A stretch of DNA of 64,000 nt from Pyronema omphalodes (GCA_024516155.1 JAJJXM010000002.1:682001-746000), one strand, 5' to 3'; counted from the stretch's first letter, positions 46,873 through 60,139 are shown. Numbers and translations are program-made. The notes: generated by a model from the sequence alone, not told the origin.

Positions 46873-47725
46873 ATGGGGCCTGGATGCCGAACCCATGCCA
46901 TAAAAATTCATCTTGGTTTACCTATCCAAAAAGACCTTTGTCTTCACGAAAGCCGTTACAAAAGATACTCATACGCGCTAAAAACTTGGAACATTGTCCT
47001 AGGTCTGGGCCATTCCGTCCTGACTCGGAAAGCTCCACGCCAAACTTACCTTGGCAACTGTATGGAGATGTATTTCCGAACATGTTGAAGGATGTGCATC
47101 TTTAAGCAATTTTGTGATGAACCTAGATATGCTGCAGGGTCATTGTGGAGTGCTTTAGGTTCATTACTCTATACGTATGTATATACGCACCGTCGTATCT
47201 GGTCCGTCAAGTTCCGCAAATGAGGACGGAGAGGTATCGGCTTTCAGGTACCTCACGCATTATCCCGCCGGAGTTCCTTGCCTCACCGCAACAGAAAGCT
47301 CGTCTTAAAATCCTCCAAAAACAAAAAGCTCGTCGAGAATCGACCTTCAAGGTAAACAAAACAGTTTGTTAAACGAATGTAGTACCGCGGATATAAGCAT
47401 CCGTTGGCTACTGAGACATCCATGGCGCCAAAGTAGATTTTCGCTAATCAGACGACACTGTACTCTATTTACCGGCATAATTGTACCTCGTGCTATGAAG
47501 CTGATGAGTTCACTCTCAAAGCTTGCGGCAGTTACAGAAAATACGATGAGCTTTCAAGTCGAGATACTCATTGATTTCCCAGTTTCCTGGACACGGCGCC
47601 TCCTCTCGAACATGGATAATTCTCCAAGATCTGCTCAAGCTAAACGGTATCTTAATCTATGCATGGAAAATGATCATGCACGACATACTTATGCCGGCCA
47701 AGGGTTTCATGCTTGTTATTGGTAA
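46873..47725 (+). pseudogene. Possible decayed gene in a G+C-rich island
   Basis: Plus-strand segments look coding in succession. An ATG-headed 73-codon frame (46884-47105) contains STPNLPWQLYGDVFPNMLKD. A segment ending near 47372 contains RIIPPEFLASPQQKARLKIL and then a GTAAAC possible donor. A segment near 47400-47600 contains NCTSCYEADEFTLKACGSYR but is interrupted by stops. Alternative frames over the same bases also look plausible, which weakens the case. Upstream (46700-46860) is G+C-rich with two CACGTGTT motifs, like a promoter. Family unknown. Confidence 0.22.
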
Positions 47726-50700
47726 TTACTTTTCTAGCTGCACCTAAACGGGATGACGAGGTTGAGATCGTTGATGTGTCAGTTTCTCGGAGCAGCCGTG
47801 TTACCGCAAGGTGTTCGTTCGTTTGAATATCAAATACCATAGATAGCAGTGGGCTGATTACACGGAAGCCGGCAAGTGTAACCAAAGTCGTGGGAGATAG
47901 AAGGATCTCTGTTTTGCAAGCTGATATGTAGCCTCCCGTTGAACAAGACGATTTTGTTCATTCGTTATGCGGCCCAAAATAACCTTTTGCTAGTCCATTA
48001 AAGGCCCATAGTGATATAGAACGAAGATACCTATAGATGAACTTATGCCAACCCATGACGGTAAGAAATTTGGACCGTCTCAGCGTTGTTTTTTTCATTG
48101 AGCTTTATGATTGAATCATCGTACCTACGGGAAAGCTTACGCGCCGAAATGTCATCGGAACTAGCCGATGAACCCTACCCGTGCACTCCGAGTATGGCGC
48201 CATCAGCTCGTGACCCGTCAGATTGTATGGTTCACCTTCCTTGTTATGATATGATTACCCGAGAATCGTGCAACCTTGTACCATACATGTGCACTCCGAG
48301 GGTACCATAAATTAGACGCACTCCATACAATACGCACACAGTAATAGCACAACCATAGCTTAAAAGATTTCCTGAGACAGGTGAAGGATGAAGAACTCTA
48401 TGATAGCTATATATATGTAAAGTATTCAGTGCTTCACGTAAAGCAGTTGTATGAGGGAACAAAAGACGGGCGCAGTGAAACAATAGAGCGCCGGACTCAT
48501 ACTTGGACTCGAGTACACCTGTACACATTTGCGCTGTAATCTACTCCTAGGGGAGTTGGTACGATAAATCTTTGTCTTTCATAAAACGGTGAAATCCGCT
48601 TCTTCGTACTAAAGTCTTCGGACAGCGGCTATTAGAAAACAATCCTAGCGGTTTGTGAAAATCTGAATAATAAAATATGGTTTCACAATGCCATAATATT
48701 GTTTCTATTACCCACCATTATCATTTGATAGACATCCCCATTTTACACTGAGGACCGAGGCTACCTATTTCAGGCAGTTTTTGTAAGATCTACGATTGTA
48801 TTTGCCAAAATCAGGAACTTTTGGAGGGCTAGGTTTTCAAAAGATCAGTAGACTTCATGCAGCCTAATGTTCATAGGTACATTTTTGTCGGGATTGGAGG
48901 CATTAATAAGTGCTTACCTATCCAAACAAGCAATAGGCCGGAATTCGGACTGCCCTCTGGCTCAAATAATTTGTGATGCGTCACCAACTTCTATGGCGAT
49001 GACTATGCATCTCGTAGGCGCATCTAATAGTATCTAGGAAGCTATATGTGAGTCTATCCACTGCTCACAGCAAATAAGAGATGGCTCTAACTGGTCTCGG
49101 ATGGTTGCCGCTGCTTGTCTCAGATCACGCAACTAAATTTCATAAACTTGTAGCATAAATACTATATATGCCGAAGAATGAACTAAAGTGAATTCCTGGT
49201 ACGGGAGCTTTACCAATCTGGGATTTGAGTATCATAAATCCTCATAATATTGGCTTCAACACCCTAGCTTTCCATGTTAGTGTTACCGCCCATTGAAAAC
49301 GCTGAAAATCATACAAATAAAATACCGATACCAGAAATCAAGCTGTCAGAAAATTCAACCTCAAATTATGAGGCGAGTGCGAACCCATGACTCGTTGCAT
49401 AACAAATCTAACCAGGTAAATTAAATCTGCGGACTATTTGCATTTGCTTCCCTCATCCAAGGGATATTAATAATTCTCTACTGATTTGAAAAATCATCAG
49501 ACCAAGGATTCTCAGCAGAACGTGGTCGAATATGGGGTACTTGCAGAGGAGATTTGGCTGTGCATGGCTGTATGGCAGGATCACATCTTGCCACGAGAAT
49601 CGCTTCGGCTCAGTGCATTTTGGAGCGCTGAGCTTATCCTGCAATTACCCAGCAAAAACTGAGATATCAATGTCAATATTTTCCCTTGGATTGCCGGCAT
49701 ACAGGCCCGGTTTTCCGACCAGGAAATTGTGCCAACGTCAGAGAAATGCGAAACGGCCAATAATATTATAAATAACTCGAGGAACATTTTATAAGTAAGC
49801 TGATAACAATTAGCAATTGTCCATTGTTTTGGAAAATATGCAAACGCCGAAATGGGAGATCGTGGGCACGGGATCCATAGTAATAGGACGCCTTATAAGT
49901 TTGCCAAGACCTGGTTAAAGCAATAAATTACAGCATTAACTCCTTCCATTAGATTATTTCTCCTTTAATATGCTACTCGGGTTTCCGTTTCATATTAGAA
50001 CACAAGAGTATTCGCTTGGATGATTCCCTCATCATGGTTTATCAACGTTTAATGGCTGCACGATATCTTGTTCGCGCCATTCGAAACCGGGAGTGACTCT
50101 AGATCTAAGGTTCAGGATTCTTTCCCAACCTACTCTTAGGCTTCGGAAAAATGCAAGGTACGTAGACCGGATTTGAGTTCGATATATCCTCCGGAGGAAT
50201 AAGAGAACATAGACATCACGACGTGTCCAACCTGGCATGGGATTGCATCATATTCCTTCGTTAACGAACGGACTTTGACAACACGACCTCTCACCCTGAC
50301 CGGGCAATCATTGCATGCTTGAAATTTGGATATTAGTACAACATATTTCACAAATTATGCGGGCTTCGGTTGATCACATACTCAAAACCCAGTCTTAACT
50401 AGGCCGTAAACATTTCTGTTTGCTCAAGAGCATCAAAAATGCATTCTGCATCTTTTCCTGATGTGTTGTATAAGCTACAGGTTATTTCCAAGTGATCTTG
50501 CAGCTACAGTGTTAATGTGAATTTATCACCAGGCAGGACACCCATATGCAGGCTGGTCCATAAAACTTAAAGTCTCTTGCCCGGTTTTTCTTGAGGGCAA
50601 TATCGAAAACTGCAGCTCGATGCTTTCGGTAAGAATTTGGGGCCACGCAAATGGATTTCCTCCAGGATAAACCTAAGAAATCCCAAGGATATTGCTGCAA

Positions 50701-52187
50701 TTCCATTCGGAGGAATCCTATGATTAGTTCCTTGCTCCCTACTTCAGTTAGGACATTGGCCCGGAGTAACGAATAAAGCCGCTCGTCACTGCCGTCACTG
50801 TCACCGACCTGGAACACGCCGATGGGTCGCCGTAAAGCTTAAGTTGCGTCAGGGATGTGAGGTGGTGGTGTTCATCCAAGTATGTTCCCCGGTTTTCGAA
50901 AGCCACCCTTCTCCACCCCCCTCCCCCCGCAACCGCGCGATACGATATGAACGAGATCGGAGCGGGGAGACTCTGCAAAGATAACAAGATGAAAGTGCAC
51001 AAACTTTCTAGCGCTTGACAACGTTCAATTCATGTCTCAGATGATAACCGTTCGGATTCTCTTTCTCATCTCTATATGATAAACCTGCCAGCTGGCGGCC
51101 TGGCTGAATTGAGACGATCCTGGTGAAAGTTTCAACACAATCTTATATTGGGAACTCTTTAGCTCAAAATCTCTCTCAATACATGATATCTGGTGAATGT
51201 AGTTCTAGAGCTATTAACATTATGTGAGTCCCCTTCATACCTCACTATTCTCGAGGGCATAAAAGTTAGTCTGTGTACCTTCGTGTCCTTGAAAATCTTT
51301 GAAAATCATAGTTTATTGTGACGCATACCACATATCTATTTCAGTTGATTACAGAAACTGGGAGAATCCGAGAGACTCTACGAAATAAATGCAGGGGTTC
51401 GGAAATCCGATCTAGAAGGCCACCCGATGTACGCGGAGACTGTGGTTAGAGCACGATGCAACCTATGATCCCTTTAATATCTGTTGACCCTAAGTTTAAG
51501 CGGTGAAAGATGAGACACAAGTTGTACGTGCTGAAATTTTGTAGACTCTATTATAGTGAATTGGACACAGTGTAAGAGTATCGGTTTCGAGCTGCGGCAG
51601 GTTCCTTGATGACTTGCCGGGCATACAGAGTTAAATTACATGATGATTGCAAATAATACCCAGGAATTTCCCACTAGATATACATCGTTTGCTCGTCCAA
51701 TAACATGACAGACGACACAAGATGATATGGATAATACTTAAATTAACGTTACTGAATCCAGATTAACATAGAAATGACTGCCGATATTGGTAGTTTTGTC
51801 ATTTTGCCTTTTCATTCATTCTGCTGTGGCAGCCAATGATACAAACGAGAATGCATGAAAGAAGTTCAAAATGAGACTTGAACGTCCCTGGTTCGTTCTC
51901 GCTCGTAACGTCCTCATTTCCCCCAATGCCTCCACCTCCACTTCCTCAAATTTTCCTCTCTCCCCAGCTTCTTCCGTCTCTTAGATTTATTAAGTTTCAT
52001 CCGTTCGTTTCGCCTTATTGTGCCCTCGCTTCCCATTTTCTTCCCATCTTTTAACCCCACATTTCCCCGCTCTGTTAGATTTGACGGGGCCCTTCACCAC
52101 CATCACCAACACTATCCAGTCGCACAATCATATCAGTATTTGAGATTCAACATTCAGCTGTCTGCTCCTTATCTCTAATAAAACAGC

Positions 52188-52235
52188 TTCCGGCACCATC
52201 TAAACGCTTGTTTCCTGCACCATTTAAACGCTTGT
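52188..52235 (+). repeat. 24-bp tandem duplication in the velvet gene's upstream region
   Basis: Two copies of a 24-bp unit containing GCACCATYTAAACGCTTG lie head to tail and are followed by a partial third copy. They are about 550 bp before the velvet start codon, in a pyrimidine-rich region likely to be leader or promoter. Confidence 0.75.
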
Positions 52236-52785
52236 TTCCTGCAAACATCTCCGTCCTCGTGTTGGATTGTCTCAGCAACACTGGTTAGGTTTGATTCTGG
52301 CATCAATTGTGGACGAATCACATGGATACATGACCGATAAACCCAGCACTATATTTCGGTTCACACGACAGTTTTATGCCGCTGCTTCGTCCCGTTCATT
52401 GTATCGTTGACCTCTAATTTCCTCTCCTCTGGACTCCATCCCGGCTGGGTTTCCATCACGGATCCTGCCCACCCTCCAGCTCTTGCCAGATAACGAATGC
52501 TCAACGGGAAAAAAGAAGCTAGCTTGTTAGGAAGATTTAGTTCTTTTGACAAGCGTGAAGCGCGATATCCGGCGGAGGGAAAAGTGCTCTACGTACCCTG
52601 CGATCGTCGCAAAGTATTTTAGGCAGCTACTCTGCTCCGCGACTCGGAACGCTCCGCGATACTGCGCGCGTTGTGGCGTACAATCTGACGGTTTCTTCAT
52701 TAAAAAGACTTACATTTCTTCGCGCCAATTCACTGTCAACCATATACGCGCCGGGACCAGTCCTTACCGTCGCGAATGAGCCTGA

Positions 52786-54430
52786 ATGATGTCGCCAGGA
52801 CCCCCTCCTCAACCAATCTATTCCCAGAACGCCCTGCTGTCGCCATCTTCGACGATGGCCGAGTCACCTCGACCATCTTCAATTACGACGTTCTCGCCTC
52901 ACCAATTGCCTCCGCCGCCGTCACTACAATACGGGAATACGCCGAACGCGGCCCCAGGAAGTTTTTCTGGTCTCGTCCTTGCACCTCTCGCGATCCCTGG
53001 ACCTGACAGCAGTGCAGTGGGAACACTACCGCCGCAGCATTCTGGACGTCAGCAGCAGCGGCCTCAGCAGCTTCACAGTCCGCTTCCTCAAAGCCCGCAT
53101 CCTCAGCAGCAGCACCAGCCGCATGTTCAGCAGCTTCATAGCCCGCATCCGCTGCATCACCCGCAGCATCCACCGCCGCCGCACATTCCGCAGCATCCCC
53201 CACCGCCGCATACACTCCCGCAAAATCCTCCGCCGCACATAGCTCCATCCACTGATGTCCGCAAACCCACCACTCCCGGCCGACTATTACCCGCTCAGCC
53301 TCACTCGCCATACCAACCACCAACCCACACACCGCCGACCCATACCCACACACCGCCCTACGACCCAGGCTACGATCAGCGTTATGGACCCAGACACGAA
53401 GACCACAGAAGGTACAATTCCCAGCCATACATACCGCAGTGGTTCTGACGTTATTTTTCGCCGAGTTTTGCAGGTCTAGTCTGAGTACGATGGTTCCTTC
53501 ACCGCCGCCGTTCACTGGGCAGAGAATTTCGCCGGCCGAAGATAGTTACCCACAGTACCAGCAGCCACAGCAGCAGCAGCAGCAGCAACAACAATCTGAA
53601 AAACAGAGCTACTATCCGCCACACGTGAACTCAGAAGAGAATAACAGTATACGTCGTGAACCACAATCATCAGATCGGAGGTAACAGATGTTTTTTTTCC
53701 TCTGCATTACATGTTTTTATTTACTTTCGTGAACCAGTTCTCTTTGATCAGAGGCTAAAAACCGGTTTGTAGTGAGCGCGAGCGTTACCGGATCCACGTG
53801 CGACAACAACCTGTAGCGGCCAGGGCGTGCGGGTTTGGCGAACGGGACCGACGAGTTATTGACCCCCCACCAATAGTGCAACTTATTGTCGACAATGCAG
53901 ACCCGACCGAGATGCGTTACCCCTTCAATGTCGTTCACTGCACGCTTTGGAGCGTGGATGGAAAGTCGGACGAGACGGCTCTGACGGGTGCAGACAAACG
54001 CCTTACCCGTCGGCTGATGGGAACTTTGGTGTCTTCACCCTTCGTAGGTCAGGACGAAGATGGCAAGGAGGGCTGTTTCTTTTGTTTCCCGGACCTTTCA
54101 TGCCGCACGCATGGAAGATATCGATTACGCTTTGTGCTCATGAGGCTCAAGCCCAGCGATCTGCAACCGGAAGGATACACCCCCATTATTACCGAGGCTT
54201 TGAGCGACGTGTTCACTGTATACACTGCTAAGGAGTTTCCCGGGATGAGGCCAAGTACGGCTTTGACGAAGGCTCTAAAACGCCAAGGATGTGCAATCTC
54301 AGTCAAGAAGGGTAATGAAAAGGCCGTTGGACAAGCAGCAGGTAGTGGAAGGGACGGAGAAGAAGGGAGTGGCGATGAAGGAGATAACTCAAGTAGTACT
54401 GGAAAGACAAAACGGAGACGGAAAACCTGA
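52786..54430 (+). CDS. Velvet-domain regulator, VelC/VosA type (3 exons)
   Basis: Fungal transcription regulator linking development and secondary metabolism. Exons 52786-53411, 53474-53680 and 53773-54430; introns are 62 nt (GTACAA donor, CTGAC branch) and 92 nt. The product is 496 residues. Residues 1 to about 275 are low-complexity and rich in Pro, His and Gln, including a CAG/CAA-coded Gln run near residue 260. The velvet domain occupies about 280-450: YRIHVRQQPVAARACGFGER, then DRRVIDPPPIVQL, LMGTLVSSPFVGQDEDG, FFCFPDLSCRTHG and FTVYTAKEFPGM. A basic KTKRRRKT tail may be a nuclear signal. There is no insertion splitting the domain, which argues against VelB; the C-terminal position of the domain suggests VelC, but VosA is possible. 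Two ATGs are adjacent at 52786-52791. Confidence 0.92.
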
Positions 54431-55219
54431 TTATAGTGTCTCGTGAAGGGAGGCCTTTCTGCATGGGTGCAATGATAGCAAAGCCGTCATTCCCCGCCGA
54501 CGTAGCCCCGCGCATCCGAGGGGGAGGAGAAAAGGAGCGGATTCATATTCTTGTGTATCTTATAGTGTGACGATTTTCATTTCTTCGGGTGGCTTCTTTC
54601 CAATTTCTCTTCGACATCAACTGTTCTCGATATGGATATGGATAATCTTTTTTTCCTCCTTTCTCGGTACTTAGGATGCGGAGTGAATTACGAGGAATTA
54701 AAATCCTCTGGGAACGCAATACGAGGGTTTCCTTAGGGTTGGCATTGAGGGCTGCGAGGTTGAACCGGATGTATACAAAGATTTCTTTACAATCTCAGGG
54801 CGGATGTGTATCGAGTTATGGGCTGCTGATTTGCTATTGCATGATTGCCATTGGATACCCACAACGTTGCTTGCTACTACTGCTACTCTTTGTCTGGGCG
54901 GTTAATTTTCGTATTTGCAATTCTTATCTATGCCATGGTTTTTGGAAATTTTTCCATGGCTTGCGATAATACCCCCATGTATACAGATAAATCAACAGAA
55001 ACTGCACGGGAGAAATCAAAACAAGCGTGCGCCGCTCGGTCAAGTCCGAGTTAACTCACAAATTTTGCCACAGACTACCACCACCGACATACGCACTTGC
55101 AGGTACACACATAGCGTCTCAGTTTCGGACGTTTTTTGCCAGATATTTCACATACTGTAAACAGAAGGTAAGTAGGAACTGTGGAGTACATTGTGAAGTC
55201 TCTCTTTCCGGTAGGGTTT

Positions 55220-55721
55220 CTAGCGGGATGTCAGGGAGTTATCCTGGGTTTTACAAGGTGATCCGCAGTAGGGATTTGCGACTCCTGGGCCAGTGGAATT
55301 GACTGTCTGTGTCACTCTGTGATAGACGCTGATTCCTCTTAGCCTTTGCCATGCATAGGGGAAAGGAAGAGGAAGGACCGAATCAAATTTTTCACTCCCC
55401 TTTTCATGGTGGGCTTTTTTTGCACCGGACTCAGACCCTATTTGCCCAACAAAAACTGATTGGGCTTGCCCTTGGGTCACAAATACTAAAGGCCCTTCCA
55501 AAGGCTGTGGTGCCGCTTTGTAAGTTGCAGATAGATGAAAAGCGACGTTGAGCGTAGGTGTGAGTGCGGGGAAAAGAGGGGCCTGGAGAATCGGAGAACT
55601 TTCGAGATGAATCCATGGGGTAATTGGCGGATGATGACAGGCGTGGTAAATCCAATGAGTTCTTTCTATAGTTATGGACGTAACTTGGTGGCACAACCGC
55701 GATTTCGAAGGAGGAATTCAT
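55220..55721 (-). pseudogene. Weak coding-like open stretch
   Basis: A minus-strand frame of about 157 codons is open from 55696 to 55220 but has no ATG. An overlapping frame with ATG at 55721 gives 96 codons. The longer one contains EGPLVFVTQGQAQSVFVGQI, but no family is recognised. It could be chance or a relic. Confidence 0.15.
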
Positions 55722-58099
55722 CTAGAATAGAAATGCCCGGTGTGGCCGCAGATACAACGGGAGCATGAGCTTCTTGAGTTGGAGCTGTACCCCTGGTATA
55801 CCTCGGGAAGATCGGCGAGGCGGAACATTTTGGGAATAACCGAAGGTTAAGGAGTAAAACTTCAATTGGGATATCTATAGTTTTTTCATATTTTTAAATT
55901 GCAATTTCAATTTTTCTGGGAAGCATGCTCTCCCCGCACTATATCACAACTCCAAGGTGTAACCCGAACAGCATGCCATGCGTCAGGAAGCAAGTTTATC
56001 CGCTCACTGTATTGAACAAGATGGGATATTGATGATCCGCTGCAGGGAACACGTCTTTCTCAACCCCTTCAATCCGCACAGAACACGGGCCGGTGCGTGC
56101 GGCATCCACACATGTGCGCCTCAGGGATGGCCGCGAGCGCCCGAAAAAACTTATTCCTCAATAGATACATGTGATAATTATTACTATCCGTAATCTATCG
56201 TTACAACAAGAAGTCGTAGGTATCCATGGCGGACACGGAATTCAGTGGCCAACTGTAGCGATAGCCCACATCTGTATGCGTGAAAATTCTTACTTCTGCC
56301 GTCCAATAGCCGCCATGAGAACCATATTGAGGGCCGTGTGGAGAAGAAGACCTCCTCATTTTCGCGTGCAACAGAATCGACATGCGCCTCGCGGCGTCAT
56401 TTCATACGTAGTAGTTGTAGGGTTCTTGAAGCCAGGGCTTTCTTGCCAGGGCGAGCTTTTGCATCGAAGGATATCTTCATCCGAGATCAGTCATCGGCAT
56501 AAAATGCTACCCGGAGCAAGCACTGCGTTAACGTAGACCAGAGCGAAACTGCGTAGAAGCACATTGGAGCGGAGCTTTTAATAGACGCCCCGAGAACTAA
56601 CAGCCGATACGGACCTTTCTCCGGAACCCTAATCACTTTCAATCACTGCGCGTTTTTCACGGTACCTGAATTCATCTCAATATCTCGTTTATAATTCCAA
56701 ATAAAATTTCACATTAAATACTCGGTAAATCCAGATTTATTTTACGGGGAAATTCCCTGCTGACCCTGAAACAGCATCGTGACCATGCTTCCTAAGCGAA
56801 TAACAATTCCTCGGCGAAGTTTTATCCGAACGAAAATCCGTGCTTTGTAAAGTGTTTGTCAAAATCTATTACCGAGTGTAGTAGCCATAATATGAAACAG
56901 AATAACGTTGTTGTAGAGCCCAAATCATTTTCTTGCTGATGCTTGCGTGACATCAAATGTCGGAAGTCTCGTGCGCAGTCCTTCCTTCAAAGTTAGGGTT
57001 CGGGGCTACGGGCACGGGGCTACAAAGCTTCGGTGGCTCCTTACGAAAGCAGCTCGCATAGCGTCCCTCGTCTGGTCCGTGCACTTATGTAATTGAGAAC
57101 AGAACTGTGCGTCGGCTCGGGCTAGAAATTGTGGCATCGCGCGGGACGGCTCGGGTAGCTCCCGTGGCTCAGTGACTCTGCCACAGTTCGTCTGCTTTCC
57201 GCTTTCATGAGCGAAAAGCTATACTGTTGTTAGCCATAGGGTGGTTGAAGTCTAAAGTGGGGCATGTTTGGTTCTCCGCGAACCGAGAATTCGGCTTACC
57301 CCCCTCTCTCCCCGCTTAGAAGAGTTTTTTATGACCAGGAGTTGGCTACAGACTGCGGGAACAAAGGGCATCAGCACAAGCCCAATACAATGCTGCTGCT
57401 CGTATTGTCGCGTCTAAACTGCCAATCGGCTAACTTCACCCATGCGTCTCTGTATTCGCCAATTTGCCGATGTTTAGGACACAATCGGCAGGGGCTGCTT
57501 ATTGGGATGATTGCGCGATAGCCTTCTGGCTGCTCGGTAGAAAGAATTTCCGTACGACCTTCAGTACCGATTCTCTGGGATTTTAGAGACACTCCGGTGA
57601 GATATAGCGGCCATAATCGAAATTTTACGGTGGATCAACTTTACCGAGGTGAGTGATATATCGTGAATCCCCTTATTTTGTACGTTGAATTGGTAATTTG
57701 AGCATTGGTAATCGCTGTTTAAGCATGGGAAGATTATGATGGAAAGGGGTATCAAGTATTGTTGGCCTTGTCGCGATAAGACTGCTCAACAAAAACCAAG
57801 AAACTAACCGAGACTTCAGAAAAGTGGCAGCATCATCAATCTTGAATCAGAAGGAACACCTGGAAGGGGCGAAGGCCATATAAACCATTGGGTAGAGAAA
57901 TATCGTTATGAAACTTTCTATGAGAGTGACCAGAGTTTTGGAAACGACTGTAATTTACTAAGAGTCGTAACCCACGGTAATGTCTTTGGTGAGGGGCGGT
58001 GATTGCGGGCGACAACGGTGTCTGTCATCAACAGTTGTGACTCAGACCCATAGTAAAGACCATAGTAACAGAATCAAGAAGCTGGAGTATTCTTGGTGA

Positions 58100-58596
58100 T
58101 CACACGATACTATGATCCTGCAAGAATCCAACCTTCGCTGCTTCACTCAGTGTGACCAGGTAATTTTCTTCACGTACCAAATAAGCGAGCTCGGATCGTT
58201 CCGCTTCATCATGCCGGGTTTGCAGCTGAACACCAACGGAAAGAGGAAGTTGAGGAGATTCTGAACGTGCTACTTCTCTTAGGGTTGAAGATAGCGGCAA
58301 AGGTGGATTTGCGGCCACGTTGTCGGCGACAGAGCCGAGTGGAGACGGTGCGGGGGCCGCAAATTTCGGTTGATGGGCACCGACAATCCACCTTGAGGAT
58401 CCTCGGAAGAATCAGAAGAACATGGAGGGTTTAATTGTAGATTATCAATCCTTAGAAATTGAAAGTTGTGGGATGTACTGAGAAACTGAAGCCTAGAGTG
58501 CCGGGTTGTAGGCTGTGGAAACCCGCGGAATTCACGAGCGCCGATGAACTTTAGTGGGCCCGGAAGCCCTAGGAAGTATAGGAGGAGAAGTTGCAT
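58100..58596 (-). pseudogene. Coding-like remnant with a frame change
   Basis: From an ATG at 58596 a 105-codon frame contains SSDSSEDPQGGLSVPIN. A second, overlapping frame then reads PSPLGSVADNV and on to PQLPLSVGVQLQTRHDEAER, SELAYLVREENYLVTLSEAA and a stop at 58100. The second frame has balanced composition and looks genuinely coding. The two frames would have to be joined by an unseen intron or a frameshift. No family recognised. Confidence 0.28.
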
Positions 58597-59559
58597 TCAA
58601 ATAATGAACTCTCAAATACCGAAAATATTGAGGGCTTATAGTAGATTGATGCTCCAAATACTTGGCATGTTTTTCGTGTCATATTTTTGGATGCCTAGGC
58701 AGGTCTCTTAACACGCCGCAGATATTATTGGAATTTATGCAATGCGTACATCAGTACTGCAGCGTACATATTGCTTTTGGGCACTACCAGATTGTATTTT
58801 AGGAGTGTGAAATGAACCTCAGGTATCTGCTTGTAAACTGCAAGAAATTTTAAGCGACGATGAATCCTTGGAAGCCCTAATGAACCCTGGAGAATTCTAG
58901 AAAAGATTAGATTAGAATATTGACTAGGAATATTTCAGCTTGAAGAGCTACAGATACGAAGTATGGAGCCTATGGTTAGTTTAGTTAGGAGCCCATTCGA
59001 TATTACTGCCGGTCTCGTTTATCCTTAGGCTATGCCATGGAAGACTTACAAGGCGCAGGTGCTCTTTAGGGTTATTCTGTTTTTGCAAAGCTTGATCCTT
59101 AGATAACTTAATGAAGAAAAAGCTTCAAGTGCTTCTGAGGTATGTGGACTCGGCTGTTGTGGAAAGGAAGGTTTTCTTTAGTATTACTGGTACTAAATAT
59201 TCATTAGCAGTTAGGGCTACTTAGAAGATTGCGGTCTTAATTTGCTGTGAAAACTACTTTTGTTTGACGAAATTATGACTCCGGGTGCCGGGCATCATAA
59301 GCTATTTTCATATATTTTGTATCCATAGAAGTTGTGTAAAAGCTGCCTTATTTCAGGCGGAGAGGAGTCGCAAGGTACTGAAGTGAGTGGGGTTGATTGT
59401 GATGTAAGGAACAAGACAGATTAAGCATTCGGACATTTAATTTGATTTGTATAAGGCCTATGCGGAACAAAATTGAAACCCTACTCCTTTATGCATGGCC
59501 GAAACCATCCAGTGAGGTCTCACAATCTCCAACACCGATATAATCCGCCTATAAAAACA

Positions 59560-60076
59560 AAAGAAAAGATAGGACAACTTTGTCAGTGCCCCAATTTTCT
59601 GATCCTCCAGCTATGCAGGCTACGGGCCCTATTCGTTCGAGACTGGCGTTCGGCTATCCTGCGGCTGAGAGCCGGCCAGGGTCATTCCCTGGATTTTCTA
59701 TCCAAAACGAAATCAGATAAATATCCTTCGCCTAGATGTAACTGCCCATTGCAACCCCTACAGGCTACAGACGCCAAAATACCTCCTCCTAGACTACCTA
59801 AAATACTCAATACAGAAGAATAAATTTCGCCGGGAATTGAAACTCCACAGGAACCACCCCGCCACACTTCAGGTCATACTTCACTCTTGCGCTGCAATCA
59901 AGGTCCTTACCACCACGGTCTCTACTACCAAGGTTGCCACTGCAGAGTGGATACAGGCAGAGGTAAGTAATGCTCCCGCTATGGAAAATGACCTGGGAAG
60001 AAGGAGAACAGGATGGGGAACATTAATCGAATCTGAGAGCGAGCGTAAAGCCGTTCTGAATGAACACGAAGAGTAA
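59560..60076 (+). mobile_element. 3' end of a non-LTR (LINE, Tad-like) retrotransposon, degenerate
   Basis: The plus strand reads WRSAILRLRAGQGHSLDFL, then CNCP, then after a +1 frame change near 59765 LQTPKYLLLDYLKY, RRELKLHRNHPATLQVIL and a stop at 60076. This is the layout of the C-terminal region of fungal LINE ORF2: S-x-I-x-x-LR-x-G, a CxC, TPxHxLxxC, then a helical tail. The expected His and Cys of the last pair are both Tyr here, each explained by one C-to-T or G-to-A transition. Upstream reverse transcriptase was not found, so it is a 5'-truncated or eroded copy. Confidence 0.5.
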
Positions 60077-60139
60077 TGCTGCAAAAAACAGACATCTGAA
60101 GACAGATATATATGTACATAGAGAACCTCAGGGAATGCA

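Larger units (their letters stand above)
42598..52785. other. 10-kb gene desert
   Basis: No intact gene. Frames are short, and those read on both strands are equally poor. A more G+C-rich island at 46500-47900 contains coding-like traces and is listed separately. A 12-base repeat GTGCACTCCGAG lies near 48180 and 48290. The last 900 bases become pyrimidine-rich (from about 51940), as expected for the promoter and leader of the velvet gene. Confidence 0.5.

Noticed and set aside
52883..53515. Minus-strand Ala-rich frame of 210 codons opposite the velvet N-terminus
   Set aside because: It is the complement of CAG/CCG-type codons in the Pro/Gln/His-rich region and carries no domain.
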